The notes below the pieces were generated by a model. The model was given only the letters and a program-made list of their open reading frames with translations. It had not been told where the DNA came from and did not search any database. This document shows positions 7,554 through 17,400 of a stretch of DNA of 64,000 nt, piece by piece (the first letter of the stretch is position 1; each line of letters opens with the position of its first letter). This DNA comes from an uncultured Myxococcales bacterium (GTDB taxonomy: Bacteria > Myxococcota_A > UBA9042 > CAIXZC01). The position numbers and the translations under genes are program-made. Location: the NCBI GenBank assembly GCA_903895725.1, contig CAITUV010000047.1, forward strand, positions 1-64,000, written 5' to 3'.

Positions 7554-9365
7554 ATGAATTCTCAGCCCAGAGCGCGTGGGGTCGAACGTTTCTTCCGACT
7601 GGTCGTGGCAGCGCTCCTGACGGCATCGTGCAGTGGCCATGACGCGGCTCGTGACGCGGTTGAGGATGCGTCAGAGACTGCGTCAATCCCGGACGGGCAA
7701 GAGGTGGAGGACGGCTCGGGGGGCGGGCCATCCGATAGTTCCGCCATCGATTCGACGCCTGCCCCGTTTGAGGTCTCCGAGGGCCTTCTCGATGCCCGCA
7801 TCGACCTGAGTGCGGGAGATGACGACGGGGTGGGGACGGTCGATGCGCAGGGGGCGGAGGAGGTCGCCTGTGGCTGCTCCCCCCCTACCCTGGCGCTGAC
7901 CGTGAACGGGATTCCAGCCGACATGAACGGGTCGGTTCCCTACCTGAGCAACGCGGGCCAGCTCGAGGAGTTCCACCTGGCCCTTCCCTCTCACGGCTTT
8001 GCGGTGAACGTCGAGGTCGAATGCCCGTGCGGGTGCCCGCCGGGGTGGGAGGGAAGCGGTCTGTGGTTCGACGTCGAGGCCGGGGAGCTTCCGGCCGGGG
8101 CCAACCTGTGGGACGCGATGGAATGGACCAGCACGAAGGAGGGCGACGGGGGGTGGAGCAAGGCAAGCGGTACCCTGTGGGTGGACGAGACTCTCGAGCT
8201 GCCCGTGGCGGAGAAAGTCGCGGTCCAGGCGGGCGTCCGGGACGTGTGCGGGCAGGATTCCGTACCCGGCTCGCTGGGAGTAGAGACTGTGGAGATGACG
8301 CCCTTCCTGCATCCGTTCGACCTCGAGGATCCGTGGGTGCTCACGTACCATCGGGACTACTATGCGATCACGCTGGTCCAGGACGGACCCGAGGCGGCGC
8401 ACGTAGAGGCGCTCCAGGCGGACAACGGCATCGATGACTTCCTGGAGGACTTGTGGACCGTGGGGCTGGGGAGCCCGGGCTCGTCGGCGGAGTTCGACGC
8501 GGTGACGTGCGAGGGGGGTCAGGGGGGAAACGAGTGCCTCGCCCGGGAGCTGTTGCGGCGGACCCGGGAGAAGGCCTACAAGGCGTTTCTATGTGGGCCG
8601 GACGGCAGCAAGGGGGTCGGCTCGGTGAACATCAAGTTCCACATCGAGGGGGAGTCCGACGCCCCCGAGCCGTCCTCCTTCGAATATGAGCTCCTCAACG
8701 AGCTTCCGGGCAGCGTCCCGGCCGGGGGCAAGGCGTTCTCGATCCTGGGATTTGGCGGCGGGGACCTGACCAAGTCGTGGGTCGGCATGTCCGAGACGGT
8801 GGACGTGCACAACCTCCGTAACGAGAACAACGGCAAGTTCGGCTACGGCTGCTTCACCACGTCGGTGGTGCGGTTCTTCTACGAGTACCTGACCAAGGAT
8901 CCGAACCTGTATGCGCTGGCCAAGACGGCGTTGGCGGACATGCTCCCGGTGATGGGCGGGGTGGCCATCGGCGAGCTTCCGGGCGATGAGCTGGTCATCG
9001 ATTTCTCGATTGCGGACGAGGACCTGCCCAAGGAGCTGGTCCAGCGCCGCAAGATGCTGGACACGCTGCTCGACGTGCTGGCCACGGGGCTGGGGGCACT
9101 GGCGGCGCACGAGATCGGCCATTCTCTGGGGCTTGTGCCGAAGGGGGCGCCGCCGCAGGGGCTGTTTGCGGGAGAGACGCTTGCCTCGTTCATCGTGAAC
9201 CCGGACGGAAGCAAGGGGCCGCACATCGACACGGAGGGGCCCAACCTGATGCAGGCAGGACCGGGGTCGGGCAACAACAAGCTCGACATCTCGATGCTGC
9301 TGACTCCGTTCTTCTTCAACCCGCTCAATCTGGCATACCTGCAGGGCCGACTGGTGGTGAAGTGA
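7554..9365 (+). CDS. Secreted zinc-metalloprotease-like lipoprotein (HEIGH motif)
   Basis: 603 aa, starting at ATG 7554 with GAGGTG upstream; the open frame extends farther but the signal peptide begins here. The lipobox is LLTASCSGH. Residues 25-110 form a low-complexity acidic spacer. The C-terminal half carries AAHEIGHSLGLVP with His519, Glu520 and His523 as an HExxH zinc site, followed by GPHIDTEGPNLMQAG, which resembles a Met-turn region. The third metzincin histidine is absent (Pro at 529), so the third ligand may be the His of GPHID or another residue; it is not a standard metzincin. A short Cys pattern (CGCSPPT, CPCGCPPGW) lies in the middle. It probably acts on the cell surface. It is followed by two more secreted-protein genes on the same strand. 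Confidence 0.75.
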   Translation: MNSQPRARGVERFFRLVVAALLTASCSGHDAARDAVEDASETASIPDGQEVEDGSGGGPSDSSAIDSTPAPFEVSEGLLDARIDLSAGDDDGVGTVDAQGAEEVACGCSPPTLALTVNGIPADMNGSVPYLSNAGQLEEFHLALPSHGFAVNVEVECPCGCPPGWEGSGLWFDVEAGELPAGANLWDAMEWTSTKEGDGGWSKASGTLWVDETLELPVAEKVAVQAGVRDVCGQDSVPGSLGVETVEMTPFLHPFDLEDPWVLTYHRDYYAITLVQDGPEAAHVEALQADNGIDDFLEDLWTVGLGSPGSSAEFDAVTCEGGQGGNECLARELLRRTREKAYKAFLCGPDGSKGVGSVNIKFHIEGESDAPEPSSFEYELLNELPGSVPAGGKAFSILGFGGGDLTKSWVGMSETVDVHNLRNENNGKFGYGCFTTSVVRFFYEYLTKDPNLYALAKTALADMLPVMGGVAIGELPGDELVIDFSIADEDLPKELVQRRKMLDTLLDVLATGLGALAAHEIGHSLGLVPKGAPPQGLFAGETLASFIVNPDGSKGPHIDTEGPNLMQAGPGSGNNKLDISMLLTPFFFNPLNLAYLQGRLVVK

Positions 9366-9447
9366 ATCCGCCGGCGTGCTCCCTTCTTCTTTTCGCACGC
9401 AACAGGAATGGTGTACCCTGGGCGAGGAGCCTGGTGGAGGAGTCGAC

Positions 9448-10689
9448 ATGAGGCGGTCCGTCCTGGTGAGTCTGCTGGTGCTGGCGTGCACGGGGTGCGG
9501 GGACGAAGGCACAGGGGAACCGGATCTCTATTTTGCCCGGGACGATACCGTGCGCCTGCCGGAAGGGGACGCGACGGGAACGCCGACGGGAGATTCGACC
9601 GGATTGCCCGACGGGGTGTCTGCGGACGGCCTGAACGAGGGCGGAAGCTGCGTACCCGGGTGCACCAACAAGACGTGCGGTCCGGACGGCTGCGGAGGCC
9701 AGTGCGGCACGTGTGCAGCCGGCGCCCACTGCGACGGCAACGGCATCTGCGTGCCGGACGGTTGCCAGCCGCAGTGCGAAGGGAAGTTCTGCGGGGACAA
9801 CGGGTGCGGCGGAAGCTGCGGCGCCTGCCCGGCGGGGTATGTGTGCGATGTGAACGGCATCTGCAAGCATGACCTTTGCCAGCCTCAGTGCTCGGGCAAG
9901 GAGTGCGGGGACGACGGGTGCGGGGGAAGCTGCGGCACCTGCCCTCCCGGCGAGCCGAGCTGCGTCAATGGGAAGTGCACCGGAGGCTGCGCGCCGAGCT
10001 GTGCGGGCAAGGAGTGCGGGGACGACGGATGCGGGGGAAAGTGTGGGACGTGCGGGGCACCGGACATCTGCCTCAACGGGCAGTGCGTGTGCGAGCCGTC
10101 GTGCACGGGCAAGGAATGTGGAAACGACGGATGCGGGGGAAGCTGCGGGAAGTGCAACGCGCCCGAGTCGTGCAACGCTTCCGGCCAGTGCGAGAACATG
10201 GCCTGCAAGCTCGTGGGGACGCTGGAGTGCGACACGACGGTCGAGGGCAGCACCGTGGGCCTGGCAAACGGCTTCTCGAGCTACGGTTGCGGGTTCGATG
10301 CCAGCGGCCCGGAGGCGCTCTACCAGTTCTCGTCGCCCACCAAGGTGTACGTGCAGATCGACATGGTCGAGCCCGGTGCGGGCAAGCACAACGTGTACGT
10401 GATCAAGGGGGACTGCAACCCCAACGTCTGCGTGACGAACGACTTCGACTCGGTGCACTGGACCGCGACTCCGGGGACCACGTACGTCTACTCGGTGGAC
10501 GGCTACCAGGGGGCATCGGGAGCGTTCACGCTCACCGTCACGTGCATCGACAGCGGGGACTGCCCGGACGGCAAGATCCCGGCATGCACGAAGGGACAGT
10601 GCCAGTACGGCCACTGGCTGGGTGACGGCAACTGCACCTCGGCGTTCGACTGTGCGGAGATGGGGTTCGACAACGGGGACTGTCAGTAG
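9448..10689 (+). CDS. Cys-rich lipoprotein with GKECGDDGCGG repeats, PPC-like and Notch-like ends
   Basis: 413 aa, starting at ATG 9448 (MRRSVLVSLLVLACTGCGDE) with GGTGGAGGAG upstream; lipobox LACTGC. After an acidic spacer come five or six copies of a ~33-residue unit, C-x-GKECGDDGCGGSCGTC. A beta-rich domain follows with LVGTLECDTTVEGSTVGLA and YGCG, also present twice in the 1441-aa protein at 24363-28688 and similar to the pre-peptidase C-terminal (PPC) type. The last 25 residues (GDGNCTSAFDCAEMGFDNGDC) resemble a Lin12/Notch repeat with its Asp-rich calcium site. It is an exported surface protein of unknown role. The next gene starts nine bases downstream, so the two are likely co-transcribed. 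Confidence 0.82.
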   Translation: MRRSVLVSLLVLACTGCGDEGTGEPDLYFARDDTVRLPEGDATGTPTGDSTGLPDGVSADGLNEGGSCVPGCTNKTCGPDGCGGQCGTCAAGAHCDGNGICVPDGCQPQCEGKFCGDNGCGGSCGACPAGYVCDVNGICKHDLCQPQCSGKECGDDGCGGSCGTCPPGEPSCVNGKCTGGCAPSCAGKECGDDGCGGKCGTCGAPDICLNGQCVCEPSCTGKECGNDGCGGSCGKCNAPESCNASGQCENMACKLVGTLECDTTVEGSTVGLANGFSSYGCGFDASGPEALYQFSSPTKVYVQIDMVEPGAGKHNVYVIKGDCNPNVCVTNDFDSVHWTATPGTTYVYSVDGYQGASGAFTLTVTCIDSGDCPDGKIPACTKGQCQYGHWLGDGNCTSAFDCAEMGFDNGDCQ

Positions 10690-10698
10690 GAGGGGACC

Positions 10699-12825
10699 AT
10701 GAGAGTGGGGGTGCTGCCAGTCCTCGTGCTCGTCCTTGGGTGCAGCTCCAACGGGACTGGCACCGGGTGGCCGGCCTCGGGAGATGCCTGCGACGGAGAG
10801 CAGGTCGGCTTCAAGACCTGCGGATTCACGTCGAGCAAGCAGGAAGCCGTGCTGCGCTGTGAGAAGGTCGGTGCGGACACTCTCTGGGTGGCCATCGAGC
10901 CTTGCCAGCTGTGTTGCGACAAGGCTGCCTGCGTCGAGCCCGATGCCGGCACCGTGCCGGAGGTTTCGGGAGTGGACGTTCCGGTGGCCGTGGACCTGGT
11001 GGACCTGGCGGACCAGCCGGATCAGCGGGGGCAGGATGAGACGATGCCCGCGGACATCGAGCCGGAGACGTTCTGCGAGCCGGCTGCAACGGTCTGCGTC
11101 GATGCGACGACGATGGGCATCTGTGCGGAGGACGGCAGTGCGTTCGACAGCGTGGCCTGTCCCGAGGGACAGGGGTGCTCGGAAGGGTACTGCCTCGAGA
11201 AGATCTGTACGCCGGGGGAGCCGAAGGGGGAGTGCTTCGGGCCGGTCTCGTACCTGACGTGCAACGAGAGCGGGACCAACTGGGACGTGTTCGCCTGCGA
11301 CGTGGGGCTGACCTGCTATGCCGGGGACTGCGTCGAGTGGGGGTGCCAGCCTGGCACGAAGATCTGCAAGGGGCTCTCTGCGGTCCAGGAATGCCAGGAA
11401 AACGAGGAAGGCAACTTCGAGTGGGTGGTCCTGGAGAGCTGCGAGGGCGGGCTGTGCAAGGACGGGGAGTGCATGAGCGCCTGCGAGTCCAACCTCAAGC
11501 TGAACACGTACCTGGGATGCAACTACTGGGCGGTGGACCTGGACAACATCGAAGGAGGAGCACTGGAGCCGGTGGGCATCGTGGTGAGCGCTCCGGTGGA
11601 TGGCGGCGAAGCGGAGATCACGTTTACGGACTCGAGCACCGGCAAGAAGCTGACTCCCGCGGAGCTGGGAGGAGAGCCGCTGCAGGTGGCCCCGGGGCAG
11701 CTTCGGACGTACCTCCTGCCGCCTTACAACGATCTGGACGGCAGCATCCTTTCCAATCACTCCTTCCGCGTCGATGCCACGCAGCCGGTGACCGTGCACC
11801 AGTTCAATCCGCTGGTGGGTGACGGCGTCTACACCAACGATGCGTCGCTGCTCCTGCCCGACTATGCCGGCGGGACCGAGCATCTGGTCATGAGCTGGAG
11901 GCTCCGGATGTGGGGGGGGGCGCTCCGGGGGTTCGCCACGGTGATTGCGACGCAGCCGGGGCTTACGACCGTCGGGGTCACGGCGTCGGCCGCCGTTCTG
12001 GCGGGCCCGGGGGTTCCGCCGATGGCCAAGGGGCAGACGCTGAGCTTCTCTCTCCAGCAGGGGGACGTGCTCAATCTGGAAGTGACAGGGTCGGAGGGGG
12101 ACGACCTGACCGGGACCTACATCGAGTCCAGCCAGAAGGTGGCGGTGTTTGGCGGACACGAGTGCGCCAACATCCACGTGTCGTACGAACGGTGCGACCA
12201 CATCGAGCAGCAGCTCTTCCCGCTGGCGGCCTGGGGGACCTCGTACGTCGCGGATCCGTTCTACCCGCGGACGGCGACGCACACCGACACGTGGCGCATC
12301 CTGGCCGGGCAGAACGGTCTGACCGTCCAGCTGGCCCCTCCGATCGCCGGCCCCTATGTCCTCAACATGGGGCAATGGGTGGAATTCGACGCGGCAGAGC
12401 CCTTCGTTGCGACGGCAGACGGGAAATTTCTGCTCGGGCACTACCTCCAGAGCTGCAACTACCCGGGCTACGAGGTGTTCTGCAGCGATTTCCAGGGAGA
12501 TCTCGGAATCGGCGATCCGGCCTTCACGCTGGCTGCGCCGACGGGGCAGTACCTCGATGCGTACGTCCTGCTGACTCCGGCCGGATACGACCAGGACTTT
12601 GTCAACGTGGTCCACAAGAAGGGGGCATCGGTGCTCCTGGATGGGAAGCCTCTGGTGCAGCCGTCCGTGCCCGTGGGAAACGGCGAGTGGGTGCTGGTCC
12701 AGGAGCTGGTCACGGACGGCGTCCATACCCTGGAGGGGGACGGCCCGTTCGGCGTCACGGCGTACGGTTACGGATGCCACGTGTCCTACGCTTACCCTGG
12801 CGGCCTGAAGCTCTCCACCCTGTAG
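10699..12825 (+). CDS. IgGFc-binding-type lipoprotein
   Basis: 708 aa. The signal peptide MRVGVLPVLVLVLGCSS gives a lipoprotein. The N-terminal about 260 residues have scattered Cys motifs of the form C-x-PGTKIC and CxEGxLCKDGEC. From about 265 to the end the protein matches the bacterial IgGFc-binding domain family: YLGCNYWAVDLDN, VHQFNPLVGDGVYTNDASLLLP, VAVFGGHECANI, CDHIEQQLFPLAAWGTSYV and GYDQDFVNVVHKKGASVLLDG. The name comes from a mucin-like vertebrate protein; Fc binding by bacterial members is not established, and adhesion is more likely. An acidic spacer (about 85-125) separates the parts. It is probably co-transcribed with the preceding gene. Confidence 0.88.
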   Translation: MRVGVLPVLVLVLGCSSNGTGTGWPASGDACDGEQVGFKTCGFTSSKQEAVLRCEKVGADTLWVAIEPCQLCCDKAACVEPDAGTVPEVSGVDVPVAVDLVDLADQPDQRGQDETMPADIEPETFCEPAATVCVDATTMGICAEDGSAFDSVACPEGQGCSEGYCLEKICTPGEPKGECFGPVSYLTCNESGTNWDVFACDVGLTCYAGDCVEWGCQPGTKICKGLSAVQECQENEEGNFEWVVLESCEGGLCKDGECMSACESNLKLNTYLGCNYWAVDLDNIEGGALEPVGIVVSAPVDGGEAEITFTDSSTGKKLTPAELGGEPLQVAPGQLRTYLLPPYNDLDGSILSNHSFRVDATQPVTVHQFNPLVGDGVYTNDASLLLPDYAGGTEHLVMSWRLRMWGGALRGFATVIATQPGLTTVGVTASAAVLAGPGVPPMAKGQTLSFSLQQGDVLNLEVTGSEGDDLTGTYIESSQKVAVFGGHECANIHVSYERCDHIEQQLFPLAAWGTSYVADPFYPRTATHTDTWRILAGQNGLTVQLAPPIAGPYVLNMGQWVEFDAAEPFVATADGKFLLGHYLQSCNYPGYEVFCSDFQGDLGIGDPAFTLAAPTGQYLDAYVLLTPAGYDQDFVNVVHKKGASVLLDGKPLVQPSVPVGNGEWVLVQELVTDGVHTLEGDGPFGVTAYGYGCHVSYAYPGGLKLSTL

Positions 12826-12838
12826 GTTCACCGGGCCG

Positions 12839-12867
12839 TTGCAATCCCGAGCAGGGGGGCGTATAAG
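12839..12867 (+). promoter_or_regulatory. Sigma70-like promoter for the LolA/GyrI-like lipoprotein
   Basis: TTGCAA (12839-12844) is separated by 17 bases from TATAAG (12862-12867), five of six matches to the -10 consensus. The predicted start of transcription falls at about 12874, exactly at the base of a GGCGGT/ACCGCC hairpin (12874-12889), so the mRNA would begin with a stem-loop. The coding start is at 12930. Confidence 0.5.
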
Positions 12868-12929
12868 GGCCGCGGCGGTGGGGACCGCCACCTTTCAAAT
12901 TATCCAGGGACCTGAAACGGAGGAAGCAG

Positions 12930-14423
12930 ATGAGACTGGGAATGTTGCGCATCGTGGTTCTGGCGGCGTCGCTGGCTCTGGTGGCCGCGCCCGGCTGCAA
13001 GAAGGAAGAGGCAAAGCAGGAAGCCAAGAAGGAAGATCCGGCTGCCAAGGCCAAGGCGGCGGCTGAGGCCAAGGCCAAGGCGGAGACGGAAGCCAAGGCC
13101 AAGGCGGAGGCCGAGGCCAAGACCAAGGCAGAGGCCGAGGCAAAGGCAGCGGAAGAGGCGAAGGCCAAGGCGGAGGCCGAGGCCAAGGCGGCGGAAGAAG
13201 CCAAGGTGAAGGCAGAGGCGGAGGCCAAGGCCAAGGCCGAGGCGGAAGCCAAGGCAGCGGAAGAAGCAGCGGCCAAGGCCAAGGCCGAGGCGGAGGCCAA
13301 GGGAGTGGAGCTGGTCGACAAGGCGATTGCAGCGGCTGGAGGGCTCGAGCTGCTGACCTCCAAGTACTCGGCTTACTCGGTCAAGAGCAAGGGCATGTTC
13401 ATGGGCATGCCGTACGAGATGACCACGGTGTTCAAGGCTCCGGATCAGCTCGTGATGGACGTGTACTCCATGGCCATGGCGATGGGGTACGTGGGGGCCG
13501 ACTGCTGGTCCAAGACGGGTGACCTGGTCCTCGACTGCCCCGAGACGGAGAAGAAGGGCGTCCCGATGATGCAGTACACCACCTGGATCTTCAACCTCTA
13601 CCCGCTCAAGGGGGAAGGATTCGTGGCCACGTACAAGGGTGATGCCGACTACGACGGCATGAAGGTCTCCCTGGTGGAAGTGACGAAGGAAGGCGCACCG
13701 GGCCCCGTGACGTTCGCATTCGACCAGGCGACCGGGCTGATCGCACGGCTCGACTACCAGGGGACCTGGGGGGGCCAGGAAGGGCTCATCTCGTCCCGCG
13801 TCACGGCCTGGCAGGATCTGGAAGGCCTCAAGGTGCCGGCCAAGACGGTCATGTTCTTCGGCGACAAGGTCGTGATGGAAGACGAGCTGGTCACCGCGAC
13901 GCTGGGAACCGTGGACGAGGCCGCTCTGGCCCGCCCGGCCCAGGTGGCTGCGGGCACGACCCGCGTAAAGCCCGTGGCGGAGCACCCGGTGGTCTATGCG
14001 CTGCACAAGGGCCCGTACGACGGCATCGGCGCCACGATCGGCAAGGTGTTCGGCTGCATCGGCTCCAACCAGCTCGTCCCCATGGGCGCGCCGGTCATGG
14101 CGTACCTCAAGGATCCGTCGCAGACGCAGAATCCCGAGGAGTACGAGACCGAAGTGCTCGTGGAGGTGGGACAGACCACGCTGGAGCAGCTTCAGGGCGA
14201 AGGCTGCATGATCAAGAAGATCCCGGCCGGCGAAGTGGCCGCCCGCGTCGAGTTCGGGCCGTATGACAAGGTCGCCGCCAACTACGGCGAGCTGGCCAAG
14301 TGGATCGCGGACAACGGTTACGCGGTCTCCGGGCCGGCCCTGATGGCGACCTACAGCGATCCGACGACGACCGCTCCGGAAGCGCTCATCAGCGAGCTCA
14401 TGTTCATGGTCGTGAAGAAGTAA
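12930..14423 (+). CDS. Lipoprotein with Ala-Lys-Glu helix, LolA-like domain and GyrI-like domain
   Basis: 497 aa; the ribosome binding site GGAGGAAG precedes the ATG. The signal peptide ends in AAPGCKKEE (lipobox). Residues about 25-128 are an almost perfect EAKAKAEAEAKAAE repeat, predicted to be a long single alpha helix. Residues about 130-340 look like an outer-membrane lipoprotein-sorting (LolA/LolB-like) fold (SKGMFMGMPYEMTTVFKAPDQ). The last about 150 residues (YALHKGPYDGIGATIGKVF, PAGEVAARVEFGPYDKV) match the GyrI-like/AraC effector-binding fold. The helix could span the periplasm or the cell surface as a spacer. This combination of parts is not one I recognise. Its stop lies four bases from the convergent stop of the next gene. 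Confidence 0.75.
   Translation: MRLGMLRIVVLAASLALVAAPGCKKEEAKQEAKKEDPAAKAKAAAEAKAKAETEAKAKAEAEAKTKAEAEAKAAEEAKAKAEAEAKAAEEAKVKAEAEAKAKAEAEAKAAEEAAAKAKAEAEAKGVELVDKAIAAAGGLELLTSKYSAYSVKSKGMFMGMPYEMTTVFKAPDQLVMDVYSMAMAMGYVGADCWSKTGDLVLDCPETEKKGVPMMQYTTWIFNLYPLKGEGFVATYKGDADYDGMKVSLVEVTKEGAPGPVTFAFDQATGLIARLDYQGTWGGQEGLISSRVTAWQDLEGLKVPAKTVMFFGDKVVMEDELVTATLGTVDEAALARPAQVAAGTTRVKPVAEHPVVYALHKGPYDGIGATIGKVFGCIGSNQLVPMGAPVMAYLKDPSQTQNPEEYETEVLVEVGQTTLEQLQGEGCMIKKIPAGEVAARVEFGPYDKVAANYGELAKWIADNGYAVSGPALMATYSDPTTTAPEALISELMFMVVKK
13039..13305 (+). repeat. Coding repeats of EAKAKAEAEAK
   Basis: The stretch GCCAAGGCGGAGGCCGAG and variants recur through about 265 bases of coding sequence and give the Ala-Lys-Glu helix. 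Such in-frame repeats can expand or contract without breaking the gene. Confidence 0.85.
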
Positions 14424-14427
14424 CGCG

Positions 14428-17400
14428 CTACTGGCGGCACACCCGGACGGAGTCGATCCAGGACTGGCTGCCGCCGCCCCCGCCATAGCCCCACATCTGG
14501 AAACCGGTAAGCTGCCTGCTCTTGTCCAGGTTGCTCGTGACGTCGACGAACTGCCAGCTCGTGCCGGCGTAGACGCAGCAGTGCTCCTTGGAGGTGCCGT
14601 CCGAGTAGTAGAAGGTGTAGGCCATGGGCATGCTGGCCGCCCCCTTCTTGGTATAGAAGCTGACCTCGACGATCGTATTGCCCGGGACGGCATTGAAGTT
14701 CTGCCGGATCCACTGGTTGCCGACCGACTTGACGGAGAAGCTGCCCTGGTAGGGCTCGGCCACGACGGAGTAGTCGGAGCTGAAGGTCCAGGGGGAGATA
14801 TCTCCGGTCTCGAACCCGGCATTCTGGACGACGTTGGTGCCGACGGAGCAGGTGACCTGGCTGACCGGGCAGTCGTCGACCTCGTCCGTGCCTCCGTCGC
14901 AGTCGTCGTCCTTGCTGTTCCCGCAGACCTCCTTGACGGCCCCCTGCTTCGGATCGCACGCGTTGATCTTCCCGCCCACGCAGTTGTCCACCGTGTGCAG
15001 GCAGATTCCCACGCCGCAGGTGGTGGTCCCGAGGCCGTCGTCGGTGCCGTTCTTGCAGTCGTTGTCCTTGCCGTCGCACACCTCGGCCACGGCACAGTCG
15101 ACGGGGCAAGTGCATCCCTCGAGCGGGTCGCACAGCCCGTCGCCGCAGCACGGGGTCATGGGCTGGTGCTGGCAACCGTTCTTCGAGTCGCACCAGTCGA
15201 ACGTGCAGGCATTGGCATCATCGCAGCCGACCGTGCCGGGCCCGGTGCACTTGCCGCCCGCACAGACGTCGTCCTTGGTGCAGGCGTTGCCGTCGTCACA
15301 TGGGGCGGTGTTGGGAGCGTACACGCACCCGGTGGCGGGATTGCAGGAGTCGTCGGTGCACAGGTTGCCATCGTTGCACAGGATGGCATTGCCCTGGCAC
15401 TTGCCTGCGCTGCACGCGTCGCCCGACGTGCACGGATTTCCGTCATTGCACGGAGCGTTGTTCTGCGTGTGGATGCACCCGGCCTTGGGGTCGCAGGAAT
15501 CGGTGGTGCAGACGTCGGCGTCGTCGCACGCGATGGACCCGGCAAAGGTGCACTTGCCCTGGCTGCACACGTCACCCGTGGTGCAGGCGTTGCCGTCGTC
15601 GCACGCGGCGGCGTTGGGGACGAACAGACACCCCTTGCCGGTATCGCAGGAGTCGTCGGTGCACAGGTTGGCGTCGTTGCAGACGAGCGGAGAGCCGGCG
15701 CACTTGCCCTGGCTGCAAACATCCCCTGCGGTGCAGGCGTTGCCGTCATTGCAGGGAAGTGAGTTCAGCGTGGTCACACAGCCGGTCTTGGGGTCGCAGG
15801 TATTGGTGGTGCAGATGTCCCCATCGTCGCAGGACACGACCTGGCCGAGCACGCACTTGCCGGCATCGCAGTGGTCGCCGCTGGTGCAGGCATTCCCGTC
15901 GCTGCAGGTTGCCGCGTTGGGAACGTACACGCACCCCTTCTTGGCATCGCAGGTGTCGTCGGTGCAGGGGTTCTGGTCGTCGCAGACCAGGGCGGTGCCG
16001 ATGCACGCTCCCTTGGTGCACACGTCGCCGATGGTACACGCGGTACCGTCGCTGCACGGTGCCTGGTTCTGGGTGTAAACACACCCCAGGTCGGGGATGC
16101 ACAGGTCGTCGGTGCAGGGATTGGCGTCGTTGCACACGAGGAGCGGTCCGGCCCCACAGCTCCCGGCGCCGCAGAGGTCGCCCTGAGTGCAGAGGTTCCC
16201 ATCGTCGCAGGGAAGGACGTTGGCCGCGTGGACGCAGCCCTGGAGCGGCTCGCACGAGTCGTCGGTGCACGGGTTCTGGTCGTCGCAGGCCAGCTCCTGG
16301 ATTCCGGGGGTGCATTGTCCGCCGGTGCAGGTGTCGCCGAGGGTGCAGACGTCGAGGTCGTCGCACGGCTTGGCGTTGGGGACGAACTGGCAACCCGCGG
16401 CCGGGCTGCAGGAATCGTCGGTGCACGGGTTGTTGTCCGCACAGGCGAGGGGAACACCGGGAGCGCACTTGCCCTGGTTGCAGACGTCGCCGATGGTGCA
16501 GGCGTCGCCGTCGTTGCAGGCCGCCCCTTCGTGGTCCGGGACGAGGCTGCACTTCCCGGTCACGGGGTCACACACCGATGCCAGGCAGATGTCCGTGGAG
16601 GGGGGACAGGAGACGACGGAAGCTTCGTCGACCCGGCACTTGTACGGGATCTCGGCCTGGTCACAGAAGAGCGACCCGTTGCACAGGTTGCCGTCCTCCA
16701 GGGCGGCACAGTCCTTGTCGACGGCGCAGTCGCACGGCACCTGGGTCCCCACGCAATCCCCCTCGGAGCAGACGTCGCCCACGGTACAGGGCTCGAGGTC
16801 GTCGCACGGCAGGTGGTTGGGGACGTACGCGCATCCCCCTTCCGGGTTGCACAGGTCGTCGGTGCACGGGTTGCTGTCGTCGCAGATCACGGGGGAGCCG
16901 ACGCACTCTCCGGCAACGCAATGGTCCGCCACCGTGCAGATGTTCCCGTCCTTGCACTCGAGGCCGTCCTGGGGCTGGTGCTCGCAACCTGCCTCTCCCA
17001 GGCAGGAATCCTGGGTGCACTCGTTGCCGTCGTCGCACGTGTCCTCGTCGATGCTTCCGTCGCAGTCGTTGTCGAGACCGTCGCAAAGATCCTCGGCCGG
17101 TAGCGGGGCCGAGCACTCGGAAAGCCCGTCGGCGCTGCACACCCGCTCCCCCTCGCACGTGCCGATGTCGTTCTGCACGGAGCAGACCGTGGCCAGGCCG
17201 AGCTTGGCCGACTTCTCGCTGCACTCGCACAGCCCTTCGCTGGGAACGCACTGCCAGGAGTCACCACCACCCACCGTGGGCACTTCCTCGCAGGCGTAGC
17301 CCTCGGGACAGTCCGGGGGGACTTTGCAGGCACCGCCGCAGAAATGCCCCTCGAACCCGAAGTCGATGCACACGTCCTCCACGCCGGTGGGGCTCTTGCA

